From: JBKPFU01 sp046728975
GTDB lineage: Bacteria > Actinomycetota > Thermoleophilia > Gaiellales > Gaiellaceae
Length of the DNA: 32,393 bases
Direction: 5' to 3'
NCBI GenBank assembly: GCA_046728975.1
Contig: JBKPFU010000144.1
Coordinates: 1-32,393, forward strand
The notes under the pieces are model-generated. The model saw nothing but the letters and a program-made list of their open reading frames with translations. It had not been told where the DNA came from and did no database searches. Made by a program: the position numbers and the translations under genes. Below, in pieces: positions 15,327-23,658 of this stretch. Position 1 is the first letter of the stretch. Each line of letters starts with the position of its first letter.

Positions 15327-16136
15327 ATGGTGGCCGCCGCCGAGACAGCGCAGGCAAGGAGCGCCCCCGGATGGGTGGTCGTGCTCCAGCAAGAGCTCCG
15401 CGACCTCTGGCTGGGCGGGCGCGGTCTGATGCTCAGCCTCGGCTTCAGCGTCCTCTTGAGCGTGATCGCGTATCTGCTGGCGACGAACACCGATCTCAAT
15501 TTCCTCGAGCAGCGCGAATCGGTGAGTCTCACGCTTCAGGTGGCGATCGCCGTCGGAGGGCTGCTTACGCTGCTCGCGAGCGCAGACGCGGTCACGGGCG
15601 AGCGCGAGCGCGGGACGCTCGAGACTCTGCTCCTCACCCCTCTGCCCCGTCGTCACGCCGCGATCGGGAAGTTTCTCGCCGCGATCTCGCTCTGGCTGGC
15701 GGCGTTCGCGATCTCCGTCCCCTACATCTGGTTCCTCGGTCGCGACGTCGGAAATCTCGGCGACGCGATCGCCATCGGGCTGGGAGTCGGCACGGTTCTC
15801 GCTGTCTTCCTCTGCTCGCTCGGCCTGATCGTCAGCCTCTTCGTCGACTCGAACCGCGTTAGCCTCGCCGTGAGCCTGTTCGTATTGATCGCGCTCTTCG
15901 CGCCAACCCAGCTCCCGTCGGGCGCGCAGAAGGGCTGGGCGGGTGAGCTGCTCGTCCGCCTCGACCCGATCAGCGCGGGCGAGGAGTACGTGAGCAAGAT
16001 CGTCGTCAGCAGGCACGCGTGGAGCCAGGACGCGTCCCTGCTCGTCTCGCCGATCGCCTGGGCCGCCGTACTCGCCGCGGCGGCGCTGGTGTTGAGCGAA
16101 CGCTTCCTCCGGCTTCAAGGCGGCATGTCGAGATGA
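15327..16136 (+). CDS. ABC-2 family transporter permease
   Basis: This 269-residue membrane protein starts at ATG 15327, one base after the ATPase stop. The TM segments are: one near residues 34-52 (L-M-L-S-L-G-F-S-V-L-L-S-V-I-A-Y-L-L), one near 70-85, a cytoplasmic loop with the ABC-2 signature T-G-E-R-E-R-G-T-L-E-T-L-L-L-T-P, and then four more ending near residue 255. The loop signature is typical of gliding-motility/Nat-type ABC-2 permeases that disassemble or export surface components (family knowledge). It pairs with the preceding ATPase. Its stop overlaps the next start as ATGA. Confidence 0.92.
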   Translation: MVAAAETAQARSAPGWVVVLQQELRDLWLGGRGLMLSLGFSVLLSVIAYLLATNTDLNFLEQRESVSLTLQVAIAVGGLLTLLASADAVTGERERGTLETLLLTPLPRRHAAIGKFLAAISLWLAAFAISVPYIWFLGRDVGNLGDAIAIGLGVGTVLAVFLCSLGLIVSLFVDSNRVSLAVSLFVLIALFAPTQLPSGAQKGWAGELLVRLDPISAGEEYVSKIVVSRHAWSQDASLLVSPIAWAAVLAAAALVLSERFLRLQGGMSR

Positions 16137-16690
16137 GCCGGCGCCTTGGTCTGGCGACGTTTGTCGCCCTCGTCGTCGCCGCGCAGGTCTTCGCCTCTGT
16201 CGCGTGCGCCGCCGACTCCGGCGCCGCCGTGTCCGTCACCGTCGACCGCACGCGCATCTCCACGGAGCTCGGGCGCAAGCTCGTGTTCCGATCGACGATC
16301 ACCAACCGCGGCTCGACGGCTGCGAGCGGGCTGATCGCCCACCTCAACGTCCTCAGCTTGCGCGACGGCGTCTACGTCGACCCCGAGGACTGGTCCTCAG
16401 AGCGAACCCGCTATCTCCGCCCGATCCCGCCCGGCCGGTCGACAACGACGACGTGGCGGATCCAGGCCGTCAACTCGGGGGAGTTCGGCGTCTACGTGGC
16501 CGTCCTCCGCGAACACGGGCGCGCGTCCCTGCCGTCGACAGGGCCGGCGATCCGCCTAGTTGTCGCGCAGCGCAAGACGCTGAACTCCGGGGGGATAGTC
16601 CCGGTCGCCCTTGGCGTCCCCGCCGTTCTTGGGGTTTTGAGCTTTGCCCTCAGGCTCCGGAGGCGTGGTTTGTCCCGGCGCGTTCTTTGA
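16133..16690 (+). CDS. Secreted protein with Ig-like domain and C-terminal membrane anchor
   Basis: This 185-residue protein starts at ATG 16133, overlapping the permease stop (ATGA). It has a signal peptide at 1-27 (hydrophobic core then A-C-A-A-D). Residues 30-148 form an Ig-like/CARDB- or DUF11-like domain (V-D-R-T-R-I-S-T-E-L-G, T-N-R-G-S-T-A-A-S-G-L-I-A-H-L). A C-terminal TM segment (about 154-173) is followed by R-L-R-R-R-G. It is therefore predicted to sit outside the cell, anchored at its C-terminus. As the last gene of the exporter operon it may be an extracytoplasmic partner of the ABC-2 permease (inference). Its last 41 bases overlap the convergent DUF6519 gene. Confidence 0.85.
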   Translation: MSRRLGLATFVALVVAAQVFASVACAADSGAAVSVTVDRTRISTELGRKLVFRSTITNRGSTAASGLIAHLNVLSLRDGVYVDPEDWSSERTRYLRPIPPGRSTTTTWRIQAVNSGEFGVYVAVLREHGRASLPSTGPAIRLVVAQRKTLNSGGIVPVALGVPAVLGVLSFALRLRRRGLSRRVL

Positions 16691-17888
16691 GCTCGGCCAC
16701 CTCGGCTCGAAGACGGTGTAGCTCCGCGTACAGCTCCGTCAAAGGCACCAAGGCGGGTCGGCAGTCCTGATATGACGAAGTTCTTGACCCGCCCCACCTG
16801 ACGAGCGCGAGCGGGCACAGTCGGTGCTCGACGCCTTGGGGCGGCGCATCGGAGGGCCACTCGACCGTCGCGCTCGCAACCCGCGCGGGGATCGTCCAAT
16901 AGTCCCCCGCGTGGAAGTCGGAGCCGTCGAACCGAACCTGGATGCCGGCCTCCAGCTCCGCCCAACCCGCCTCGACGGGCAGTGCTGGCCCCTGCGTTTG
17001 ATCCCACTGCCGCGCGCGGACGCTCGTCTCGTGGGCGTGCTGCGAGACGTCGCGGTCGAAGACCGCTTCTCGGCTTTCAATCGACCAGTCTTCGAGACGT
17101 GCGAGCGTTCCGGCAAGACCGCGCCGCTCGAGCTCGAGGCCGCCAATCTCGAGCCAGTCGCCGACCGAGATCCTCGGCGGGTTGGCCGCCGAGGGCGCGA
17201 GGAGAAGCGAGCTCGGTCCCAGGAACCGCTCGACGGCCAAGACCACGGAGCCGTTGTGGCGCGACCACTTGAACGTCGCCTTCCCGAGCGGCCCCTCGCC
17301 GTGGACCTCCACGCGATAGAGCAGGTTCTCGACCCCGGAATATCCGTTCGGTGCGGCAGCGGTCAGCCGCCCGCGGCCCAGCCCCGGCAGGGCTGCGGCT
17401 GCGTCGGCGCACAACAGATCGCCCACGTTCTCGACGAAGTCGACCGTCCAGGCGACCTGAAGACGCGCTGAAGTGTCCGCGCCCCCGAGCGCAACGTCTG
17501 CCAGGTCGGGATCGTCGAGCGCCGTAACGAGACGTTCCCACGCGTCGAGGTAGACGAGGTCCGTCCGCCCGGGCTCGGGACGGAGCGGCTTCCGCGCGAC
17601 CTGCGCAATCGGCGTTTCCGCGACGAGGTCGCAGATGAGTCCACCCGCGTACATGCGGCCCGCGGAGAGGGTCGGCGCACCGTCAGCACCCGCGTGGACC
17701 TCGAACCCGCCCCTAGCCGGGACGGCGGACGGCCCGACGACGTCCTCGAACCTAGTCCGTTCGAGGTGCTCGATGATCGCAGCCTGCTCGTTCCAGTCGG
17801 CGTCCGTCTGCACCCGGCCTTGCTGCATCAGCACGGCCGTGTAGCGCTTTCGCGGATCGAACGTAAGCCGGCTGAAATCGCCCTTCAT
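16650..17888 (-). CDS. DUF6519 family protein (phage-tail/contractile-injection-associated type), orphan
   Basis: This 412-residue protein starts at ATG 17888 behind a strong AAGGAGAAGGC ribosome site. The opening M-K-G-D-F-S-R-L-T-F-D-P-R-K and V-L-M-Q-Q-G-R-V-Q-T-D-A-D-W-N-E-Q is the hallmark I associate with DUF6519. That family is often annotated near phage-tail-like or extracellular contractile injection loci (recalled knowledge, not checked). The middle is beta-rich (Y-R-V-E-V-H-G, F-K-W-S-R-H-N-G-S, G-D-W-L-E-I-G) and the C-terminus ends in a short coiled coil (L-H-R-L-R-A-E-V-A-E-L-K-E-R). No sheath, tube, baseplate or AAA gene lies in the window, so it is isolated here. Its 3' end overlaps the convergent gene by 41 bases. 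Confidence 0.82.
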   Translation of the reverse strand: MKGDFSRLTFDPRKRYTAVLMQQGRVQTDADWNEQAAIIEHLERTRFEDVVGPSAVPARGGFEVHAGADGAPTLSAGRMYAGGLICDLVAETPIAQVARKPLRPEPGRTDLVYLDAWERLVTALDDPDLADVALGGADTSARLQVAWTVDFVENVGDLLCADAAAALPGLGRGRLTAAAPNGYSGVENLLYRVEVHGEGPLGKATFKWSRHNGSVVLAVERFLGPSSLLLAPSAANPPRISVGDWLEIGGLELERRGLAGTLARLEDWSIESREAVFDRDVSQHAHETSVRARQWDQTQGPALPVEAGWAELEAGIQVRFDGSDFHAGDYWTIPARVASATVEWPSDAPPQGVEHRLCPLALVRWGGSRTSSYQDCRPALVPLTELYAELHRLRAEVAELKERAGTNHASGA

Positions 17889-17944
17889 GCCTTCTCCTTC
17901 CTTGCGGTCGCGCCGATGATCGCACCGGTAAGCCTCAGAACCGA

Positions 17945-17971
17945 GAGAGCCCCGCGCAAGGCGGGGCTCTC
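17945..17971 (-). terminator. Strong hairpin, probable terminator of the 18000-18740 gene
   Basis: An 11-bp perfect stem (GAGAGCCCCGC / GCGGGGCTCTC) with a five-base GCAAG loop lies 29 bases downstream of the stop at 18000. No long T-run follows on either strand, as is common for high-GC actinobacterial terminators. It also separates this gene from the DUF6519 gene on the same strand. Confidence 0.7.
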
Positions 17972-17999
17972 CATCTAAGGCGCCGTGGAGGCGAGGCCG

Positions 18000-18740
18000 C
18001 TACAGGCCGGTGGCCGAGGCGAGCTCGAGGAAGTCGCTGCCGCCGACGATCGTCTGCTCGCGCACTAAGCCGATGCCGGGGACGTAGTACTTGTTGTCGA
18101 GCACCTCGGGCTCGAGGAGGGAGAACTCCTCCGTCTTCAGCGCGTCGTCCGAGGACACGAACGGCGTCTTGACCGAAGCGTGCAGGTCAACGATCTTCGT
18201 GCAGTCCTCGGCGACGTTCTTAGCGTCCTCCTGCTTGAAGACCTGGCCCACCTGGGGGTCGGCGGGCATGAAGATCCCGGCCCTTGCGTTGTCCACGCCT
18301 GCCTCCCACGAGCCCTCGGTCGAGACGACCTGGCCGTTCTCCAGCTCCTTGGTGTCCTCCCCGAAGTACCAGACGTTGCCGGCTGCGTCCTGGGCGAACC
18401 AGTCGAACGTGTCCTCGACGAGCTCCCCTTTTACGAAGACCTGGTCGTGCACGACCGTCGTGGTCGCACCCAGGATCACCTTCGTGTCATTGGTGACCGT
18501 GAACACGTCCGTCGCCGATTTCCCGTCGAGCTTGCCCCTATAGGTGAGGACCGTACCGGGCTTGAGCGGGAGATACGGGTTGTCGATCTGGCTTACGAAG
18601 GTCGCCGGCAGGCGGGGCGGCCTCGGGCACGACGGAGCGGTCGAGGCGGGCGCGGCATCGCCGAGCGCCACCACGACCGCAATCACGGCGACCAGGATCA
18701 CTCCGGCTGCAGCCAGAGCTGCGCCAACTATCCGGTGCAT
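18000..18740 (-). CDS. Secreted or membrane-anchored paralogue of the 1-784 protein
   Basis: This 246-residue protein is counted from ATG 18740. A second ATG at 18743 directly precedes it, but GGAG at 18747-18750 is spaced six bases from 18740 and only three from 18743. A long N-terminal hydrophobic helix (about 5-27) acts as signal or anchor; there is no lipobox Cys. The body shares the blocks I-D-N-P-Y-L-P-L-K-P-G-T, V-F-T-V-T-N-D-T-K-V-I, G-E-L-V-E-D, W-F-A-Q-D-A-A-G-N-V-W-Y and A-R-A-G-I-F-M-P with the protein at 1-784. It contains two widely spaced Cys residues (after the anchor and in A-E-D-C-T-K). Function unknown. A hairpin follows, so it looks like a single-gene or end-of-operon unit after the FG-GAP gene. 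Confidence 0.87.
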   Translation of the reverse strand: MHRIVGAALAAAGVILVAVIAVVVALGDAAPASTAPSCPRPPRLPATFVSQIDNPYLPLKPGTVLTYRGKLDGKSATDVFTVTNDTKVILGATTTVVHDQVFVKGELVEDTFDWFAQDAAGNVWYFGEDTKELENGQVVSTEGSWEAGVDNARAGIFMPADPQVGQVFKQEDAKNVAEDCTKIVDLHASVKTPFVSSDDALKTEEFSLLEPEVLDNKYYVPGIGLVREQTIVGGSDFLELASATGL

Positions 18741-18823
18741 CATCGACTCCTCTCGTGGATTGCGCGTACCGGCGCGCGAGTCTCGCCGGCGGAGATTGGA
18801 ATTCGATGAGAGGCCCGCAACGC

Positions 18824-21055
18824 TTAGAACCGCTCAAGCAGCTTGCTCGTCGTCTCGAAGACGATCCGGCCCTTCTTCCTTGCGCGGGGGACGTTGTACG
18901 CGCAGAAGAGCCCAGCCGAGGTCAGCTTGGCGTCGACGTACGTCTTCGAACGGAGCGCGATCGAAATCAGCCTGCCGTCGCTCAGGCGCACGAGCACCAA
19001 CCGGTGCCGGCCGCGGAGCAGTGCGAGCCTCGCGTTGACGCCCGCGAGTTGCAGCATCGCGGCCGGACCGAGCGCGACTGACTTCGTCGCACTACCTGTC
19101 GCCGGGTCGTAAAGGTCGAGGGTGAAGGTGCGCAAAACGGCAAGCCGCGTCCTGCTGAGCGCGATCGCACGCGGCGGGTTTTCGTTCGCGGGCGGAACTG
19201 TGGCGACGCGCGAGCCGTTGGCCGCGAGGACGTTCACGGCACCGGCGGACTCGACGGCCATCCGCCCGCCGCCGACGGCGGCCAGCGGGTATGAGGCGCG
19301 GCCGCGCTTCACAACCACCTTCCGTCGCGCCATGATCCGAACGAGGCGCTGCCTGGTCACGGTCACCGAAGGCGCGTACTCGTCGCACGAGTAGCCGTCG
19401 GGCACGTCGCAGGTGATCGTCCAGCCGTTGTACGCGAGCAGCGAGCCGCCGCCGAGGAGCTGGCCGAGCCATCCGCCGCGAGGGTCGCCTCCCGCGCGGT
19501 CACCGTTGCCGTCGTAATCGATTTGCTTCGGCTTCCCTCCGGCGAGCGGCGCCGCCGTCACGGTCAGCTCGAGGCTGTTTCCGCCGCCCTCCTCCAGCCA
19601 GGCGACTTGCCCGCCGCCGAGCGCGATCTCGCTGACGCCGTCTCCGCCGCACCCAGCCTTGAAGTGGTTCGCCTTCCGCCGAGAGGCGGTCCAGACGAAG
19701 ATGTTGATGGGGCCACAACTCTTCATCCTGGCAGTCGCGACCGCCGCTCTGTTCCCGTCGGCGGCGAGATGCGTGATCGGCGGGCGAGTGGAGAAGAAGG
19801 CGTCTCGAGGCCCTGGAAAACTGCCTCCGGGGACGCTCGCCGGCGCAGGCGGTGTCTGCCAGAGAATCGCGAGACCGTGTTCGCCTCCCCGCTGGAAAGA
19901 ACGACGGATCGAGACGGCGAGATCGGCCCTCCCGTCGTGATTCAGGTCTGCCGCAGCGATGGCACCCCAGCCGAACGACGACGACGGCAGCGGAAAGGGC
20001 GAGTCGACGGCCGGCCGCAAGTCGCCTCTGCCGTTTCCGAGCAGAACCGGCATCGCCGAGTCGAATCCCGTCAGTGCGAGGTCGAGGTTTCGATCGTTGT
20101 CGAAATCGGCAACCGCGACTGAATCGCCATACGCAGCGTTCCCACGCAGTGATCCAGGAGCGGGAGTGAAGCGACCGGAGCCCGTGCCTAGCAGCACCGT
20201 GATCTTGAGCGGAGCCAGACCGGTAACGGCGACGTCCGCGTTGCCGTCGCCGTTGAAGTCGGCGACCGCGAGCAACCGCGCGCGGAGCGTCGTGGAGGTG
20301 CGGAACCCGCCGCCGCCGTCGCCCAGCAGGATCGCGATCTGCTTCGGGTCGGTGGTGGAGACGGCCAGGTCGGGTTTCGCGTCGCGGTTGAAATCGGCGA
20401 CATCGACCGCTTGAGGCCCGTAGCCCCCGCCGATCGCGAGCGGCGACGCGGCTGCCGGGTTGAACCTCCCGGTCCCGTCGCCCAGGAGAACGGTGACGCT
20501 ATTCGGAGACCCGGGCACGACGAGATCGACTCGGCCGTCACCGTCCAGATCTGCGCTGGCGAGGCGCCCGGGGCTATGCCCGATCTTGACGGGAGAGCCT
20601 GGAGCCGGGCTGAAGCCTGCGGAGCCGTTCCCGAGCAGGATGGTGACGTCCTTCGACTCGATGTTTGCGACGGCGAGATCCGCTTTGCCGTCGCTGTTGA
20701 AGTCGGCGTGCAGGATTGCCTTAGGCCCGTCACCTGCGGAAATCGGGGAGCCGGCCGCGGGCCGAAAGTGTCCTCCGCCATCGCCGACGAGAACCGTCAC
20801 ATCGTCCGAGTTGCAGTTCGCGCCGGCGAGGTCGAGGTTGTCGTCTCCGTCCAGTTTCGCGACCGTGACCGAGCATGGGCTTCCTCCGCCCTGGATGAGT
20901 CCGCTGGGCACGAACGAGGGATTCGCCCTACCGGCCCCAGCTGCCCCAGCCACGAAGACGGCGAGAAAACATGCGGAGGCGACGAGGGTGGGCCAGCCGC
21001 CGAGTGTCTTGGCGGGCCGGCGAAAGCGGTGGGCTACTGGCGCTGGTGAGTTCAT
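18824..21055 (-). CDS. FG-GAP/VCBS repeat exoprotein
   Basis: This 743-residue protein is counted from ATG 21055, chosen because it has GAAGGAG eight bases upstream and places the hydrophobic signal core (about residues 21-41) near the N-terminus. A second candidate, ATG 21181, has an even better GGAAGGAG site but would add 42 Arg-rich residues before the signal. Seven Ca-binding-like repeats follow (L-D-G-D-D-N-L-D-L, F-N-S-D-G-K-A-D-L, L-D-G-D-G-R-V-D-L, F-N-R-D-A-K-P-D-L, F-N-G-D-G-N-A-D-V, F-D-N-D-R-N-L-D-L, L-N-H-D-G-R-A-D-L), enough for one seven-bladed propeller. The remaining C-terminal half has beta-propeller-like strands without the Ca motif. Predicted secreted; adhesion or binding is a family possibility, with no enzyme motif. 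Confidence 0.88.
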   Translation of the reverse strand: MNSPAPVAHRFRRPAKTLGGWPTLVASACFLAVFVAGAAGAGRANPSFVPSGLIQGGGSPCSVTVAKLDGDDNLDLAGANCNSDDVTVLVGDGGGHFRPAAGSPISAGDGPKAILHADFNSDGKADLAVANIESKDVTILLGNGSAGFSPAPGSPVKIGHSPGRLASADLDGDGRVDLVVPGSPNSVTVLLGDGTGRFNPAAASPLAIGGGYGPQAVDVADFNRDAKPDLAVSTTDPKQIAILLGDGGGGFRTSTTLRARLLAVADFNGDGNADVAVTGLAPLKITVLLGTGSGRFTPAPGSLRGNAAYGDSVAVADFDNDRNLDLALTGFDSAMPVLLGNGRGDLRPAVDSPFPLPSSSFGWGAIAAADLNHDGRADLAVSIRRSFQRGGEHGLAILWQTPPAPASVPGGSFPGPRDAFFSTRPPITHLAADGNRAAVATARMKSCGPINIFVWTASRRKANHFKAGCGGDGVSEIALGGGQVAWLEEGGGNSLELTVTAAPLAGGKPKQIDYDGNGDRAGGDPRGGWLGQLLGGGSLLAYNGWTITCDVPDGYSCDEYAPSVTVTRQRLVRIMARRKVVVKRGRASYPLAAVGGGRMAVESAGAVNVLAANGSRVATVPPANENPPRAIALSRTRLAVLRTFTLDLYDPATGSATKSVALGPAAMLQLAGVNARLALLRGRHRLVLVRLSDGRLISIALRSKTYVDAKLTSAGLFCAYNVPRARKKGRIVFETTSKLLERF

Positions 21056-21492
21056 CGCGGCGGCTCCTTCGTGAGGTGAGGCCCAGGATCGAAGGTCGCG
21101 ATAACGCGGCGCTAATCTCGGCCGACCTCGCTCGAAGCAGAGCCGGAATCGGGTCTGGAAATCAGTGGCGGCTGCGCGCATCGGGCACTCCTTCCGTCGG
21201 GGATGCCCCACGATCGGACGTCGAGGTAAAGCCGCGGCAAATGGCAGGTAAAGCGCGACCGCTGCGCCGAATTCACTAGATCACAGCCTCGATGGCGGCA
21301 GGCCGCTCGACGTCCGCCGCTGTTCGCGACGCTCACGCCGGAGGGGATGCAGCGCACGTAAGTAGCAGGCCGGCCGCTGATTCGGTCGGCGCGGAGTCGG
21401 ACGACACGGTGATACGTCGCGCCGTTCTCGACTCGTGTTTCTCGCTCGTGTTGCTGGGCGCGAAGGCTCGAGGGGCGGAACGGACGGCTCTT
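21056..21492. other. Intergenic region upstream of the FG-GAP gene
   Basis: This 437-base stretch has no convincing gene. On the minus strand it contains an extra in-frame start with a perfect GGAAGGAG site (ATG 21181; site 21188-21195). Just upstream is a pair of nine-base direct repeats, AGGTAAAGC on the plus strand at 21224-21232 and 21246-21254, spaced 22 bases start to start, about two helical turns. These could be a regulator site for the FG-GAP gene. No promoter hexamers are clear. Confidence 0.45.
21224..21254. repeat. Two direct repeats spaced 22 bp
   Basis: The nine-base sequence AGGTAAAGC occurs at 21224-21232 and 21246-21254. The 22-base period puts both on the same DNA face, as in many operators bound by tandem regulators. 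The position, upstream of the ribosome site at 21188-21195, suits control of the minus-strand FG-GAP gene. Confidence 0.45.
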
Positions 21493-21927
21493 CTACCTGC
21501 GGCCACTGGCAGAGTGCTCGGACGCGAGCAGCTTCCGAATCCGTGCGAGCGCGGCGTCGACGTTAGGCGGAGCCCGCTCAAGATCGGCGACGAGATCGTT
21601 CGCGAGGTCCGAGAGCGCCGCGGCATAGAAGTGCTGGGTCTGGTACGCGTCGTTCCGAGCTTGTGCACGCGCCCGGTCGAGCGCGGCTTGCAGCGCACGG
21701 ATTCGGCGCTCGGAGCCTGTTTTCGCCCGCTCGTGCCGCTTCTCGACTGACTTCAAGCGCTCCTTGAGCTCACGGATCACCTGGCGCCGCGTCTCTGCAA
21801 GTGCCAGGGCCTCCTCGCGAGCGGCGACGAGGTCCGAGCGCCGTACGAAGTAGAGGTAGGCGAAGAGGGTTGCGACGGCAGTAACCGCCGAGAGTGCGGC
21901 AACCGCGGTAGTGACGACGGCAGACAT
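21493..21927 (-). CDS. Membrane-anchored coiled-coil protein of unknown function
   Basis: This 144-residue protein starts at ATG 21927 without a strong ribosome site. An N-terminal TM helix (about 5-28) is followed by charged heptad-like sequence (R-E-E-A-L-A-L-A-E-T-R-R-Q-V-I-R-E-L-K, E-K-R-H-E-R-A-K, I-R-A-L-Q-A-A-L-D-R-A-R) to about residue 92. A short helical tail (L-S-D-L-A-N-D-L-V-A-D-L) completes it. It looks like a bitopic protein with a cytoplasmic coiled coil, but I recognise no family. Neighbours on both sides are separated by more than 280 bases, so it is probably transcribed alone. Confidence 0.68.
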   Translation of the reverse strand: MSAVVTTAVAALSAVTAVATLFAYLYFVRRSDLVAAREEALALAETRRQVIRELKERLKSVEKRHERAKTGSERRIRALQAALDRARAQARNDAYQTQHFYAAALSDLANDLVADLERAPPNVDAALARIRKLLASEHSASGRR

Positions 21928-22311
21928 TCTGCGTTCGTCGCGTATCTATGACTGCTCGAGCTCGGAAGCCCGTCGACCGACCCCCCGGCGCAGATAGCCC
22001 CGGCGCAGGCTCAGCTCGCTGCCGAGCGTCCCCGGCCTACGCCTATCGCCTCATCACGATCGCGGTGCTACGACACCTCCTTGCCCCTACCGCCGCGCGA
22101 CCGCGGACGCTGACGGACCTAACGACTCTGCCGCAATAGTACATTTGTGAGCGAGTGCGACCCAGCCACTCGCGCTCCCGGTTTGCGTAAGCCGAAACGC
22201 GGCGTAGAGCGACGTCGACGCCGACGTCCACGCTGGTCAGAGCGATTCGTTAGCCCATCACGCGATCAGGCAAAGCAGCGAGGGGTGCGGCGCCTTCGGA
22301 CGTCTGCTTCG
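21928..22311. other. Intergenic region, no gene seen
   Basis: In this 384-base gap between two minus-strand genes I see no convincing coding sequence or RNA gene. It holds a seven-base inverted repeat (GCGAGTG 22151-22157 / CACTCGC 22167-22173) without a T-run. On the minus strand there is also a nine-pair stem with one G-U pair between 22304-22312 and 22270-22278, just after the aminotransferase stop, a weak terminator candidate. Confidence 0.4.
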
Positions 22312-23658
22312 CTAGCGATTTGCCACCGCCGCTACGGCCTCGATCGCCCGCTCGACGTCCTCCTTGCTGTTGGCGACACTCGGGCCGAAGCGGACGTACT
22401 CCGTCGCGTACGGGGTAACGCTCGCAAGGACGCGGTGCTCCTCGCGAAGCCGATCGACGACCGTCCCGGCTGGAACTCCCGCGACGTCGGCACACACGAG
22501 ACCGGCCGACAGCACTTCGGTCGCCGGCGTCGTCACCGTCACTCCTGGAACGTCTGCGAGGCCGTCCTTGAGCGCGGTCGCCAGCGCATGCGTCGTCTGC
22601 GCGACCTTCGCGCGACCGCCGAGCTCGTCGTGGAAGCCGAATCCCTCGGTGAGCGCCCAGCGATGCTCGAAGGAGTGGAACCCGCCGGGCGTCATCAGCG
22701 GCCCGGGAGGCGTGTCCGACGGTGGGCGGCCTTGGATCCACGCGAGGTACGCACGGCCGTCGAAGGTCGGGATCGTGGGCGCGAGCCGCTCCCAGGCGTG
22801 CGGTGCCGCCCACACGATGCCCGTGCCGCGAGGGCCGAAGAGCCACTTGTGACAGCCTGAGACGAAGACATCGGCGCCGAGCGCGACGGGTGAGGGGCCC
22901 TCGACGCCGAACCCGTGGACGCCGTCGACGCAGAGAAGGATCCGCTCACGGGCGCGTCGGCCGCGGTTGGCGCTCGCGACCGCAGCGGCGATCTCCTGCA
23001 GCGGAAGCTTCACACCGGTGGATGAATGGACCCACGTGACGGCGAGACAGCGTGTTCGCGGCCCGAGCGCGCGAGAAACTGCTGTGACGATCGCATCCAC
23101 GGATGCCGCCTCGGGCTTGTCGTAGAGACGGATTCGACGAACGTGAACGCCGTCCAGCCGCGCCCGCAGGCGGAGCGACTCGTGCGTGGCGTAGAAGTCG
23201 TGCTCGGTCGTCACCACTTCGTCTCCCGGCTCCAGCCGCAGCCGCCCGTAGACAAGGCCGAGACCCATCGTCGTCGAGTCGGTGAGCGCCACGAGGCTCG
23301 GGTCGGTGCCGAGGTAGGCCGCGGCAGCGGAGCGGGCGGCGTCCTCGAGCGCGGTCTCCGCTTCGCGGAGGTAGAGAACCGGGTTCGCATCGAGCGCGCG
23401 CCGGTGCCGTTCGATCGCGTCGCGCACCGGCCGCGGGTGCGAGGCCAGCAGGAAGGTCGTCAGGTTGACGTAGTCGGGGTCGAGGAGGAAGCGCGAGTCG
23501 AGCGCGCGGTGCGTGGCTTCGGCCGAATCGTCGCTCCCGGCCAGCTCCCGCGCCGCGACGTAGGCGCCCGCCCCTGCGACCGTGGAGGCGCCCACCACCA
23601 CGCCGCCCCGCACGAGCAGCGTGCGGCGATTCATGCGGCCGGCCGGCGGAGCGCTCAT
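22312..23658 (-). CDS. Tat-exported class V aminotransferase/cysteine desulfurase-like protein
   Basis: This 448-residue protein is counted from ATG 23658, which has GGGAG about eight bases upstream; a later ATG (23634) lacks a site. The N-terminus reads N-R-R-T-L-L-V-R-G followed by a long Ala/Gly/Val hydrophobic stretch, a Tat-type signal. The body is a fold-type I PLP enzyme: substrate-loop D-S-T-T-M-G-L, T-T-E-H-D-F-Y-A-T, PLP Asp in V-D-G-V-H-G-F-G (about Asp245), and Schiff-base Lys271 in S-G-C-H-K-W-L-F-G-P. This is the isopenicillin-N-epimerase/cysteine-desulfurase-like branch of class V. Pre-folded Tat export would allow the PLP cofactor to be inserted in the cytoplasm (inference). 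The reaction and substrate are unknown. Confidence 0.88.
   Translation of the reverse strand: MSAPPAGRMNRRTLLVRGGVVVGASTVAGAGAYVAARELAGSDDSAEATHRALDSRFLLDPDYVNLTTFLLASHPRPVRDAIERHRRALDANPVLYLREAETALEDAARSAAAAYLGTDPSLVALTDSTTMGLGLVYGRLRLEPGDEVVTTEHDFYATHESLRLRARLDGVHVRRIRLYDKPEAASVDAIVTAVSRALGPRTRCLAVTWVHSSTGVKLPLQEIAAAVASANRGRRARERILLCVDGVHGFGVEGPSPVALGADVFVSGCHKWLFGPRGTGIVWAAPHAWERLAPTIPTFDGRAYLAWIQGRPPSDTPPGPLMTPGGFHSFEHRWALTEGFGFHDELGGRAKVAQTTHALATALKDGLADVPGVTVTTPATEVLSAGLVCADVAGVPAGTVVDRLREEHRVLASVTPYATEYVRFGPSVANSKEDVERAIEAVAAVANR

Noticed and set aside
21948..22139. 63-codon plus-strand frame in the intergenic region
   Set aside because: No ribosome site, no recognisable pattern and atypical composition.
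22151..22173. Seven-base hairpin as a terminator
   Set aside because: Short stem, nine-base loop and no T-run on either strand.
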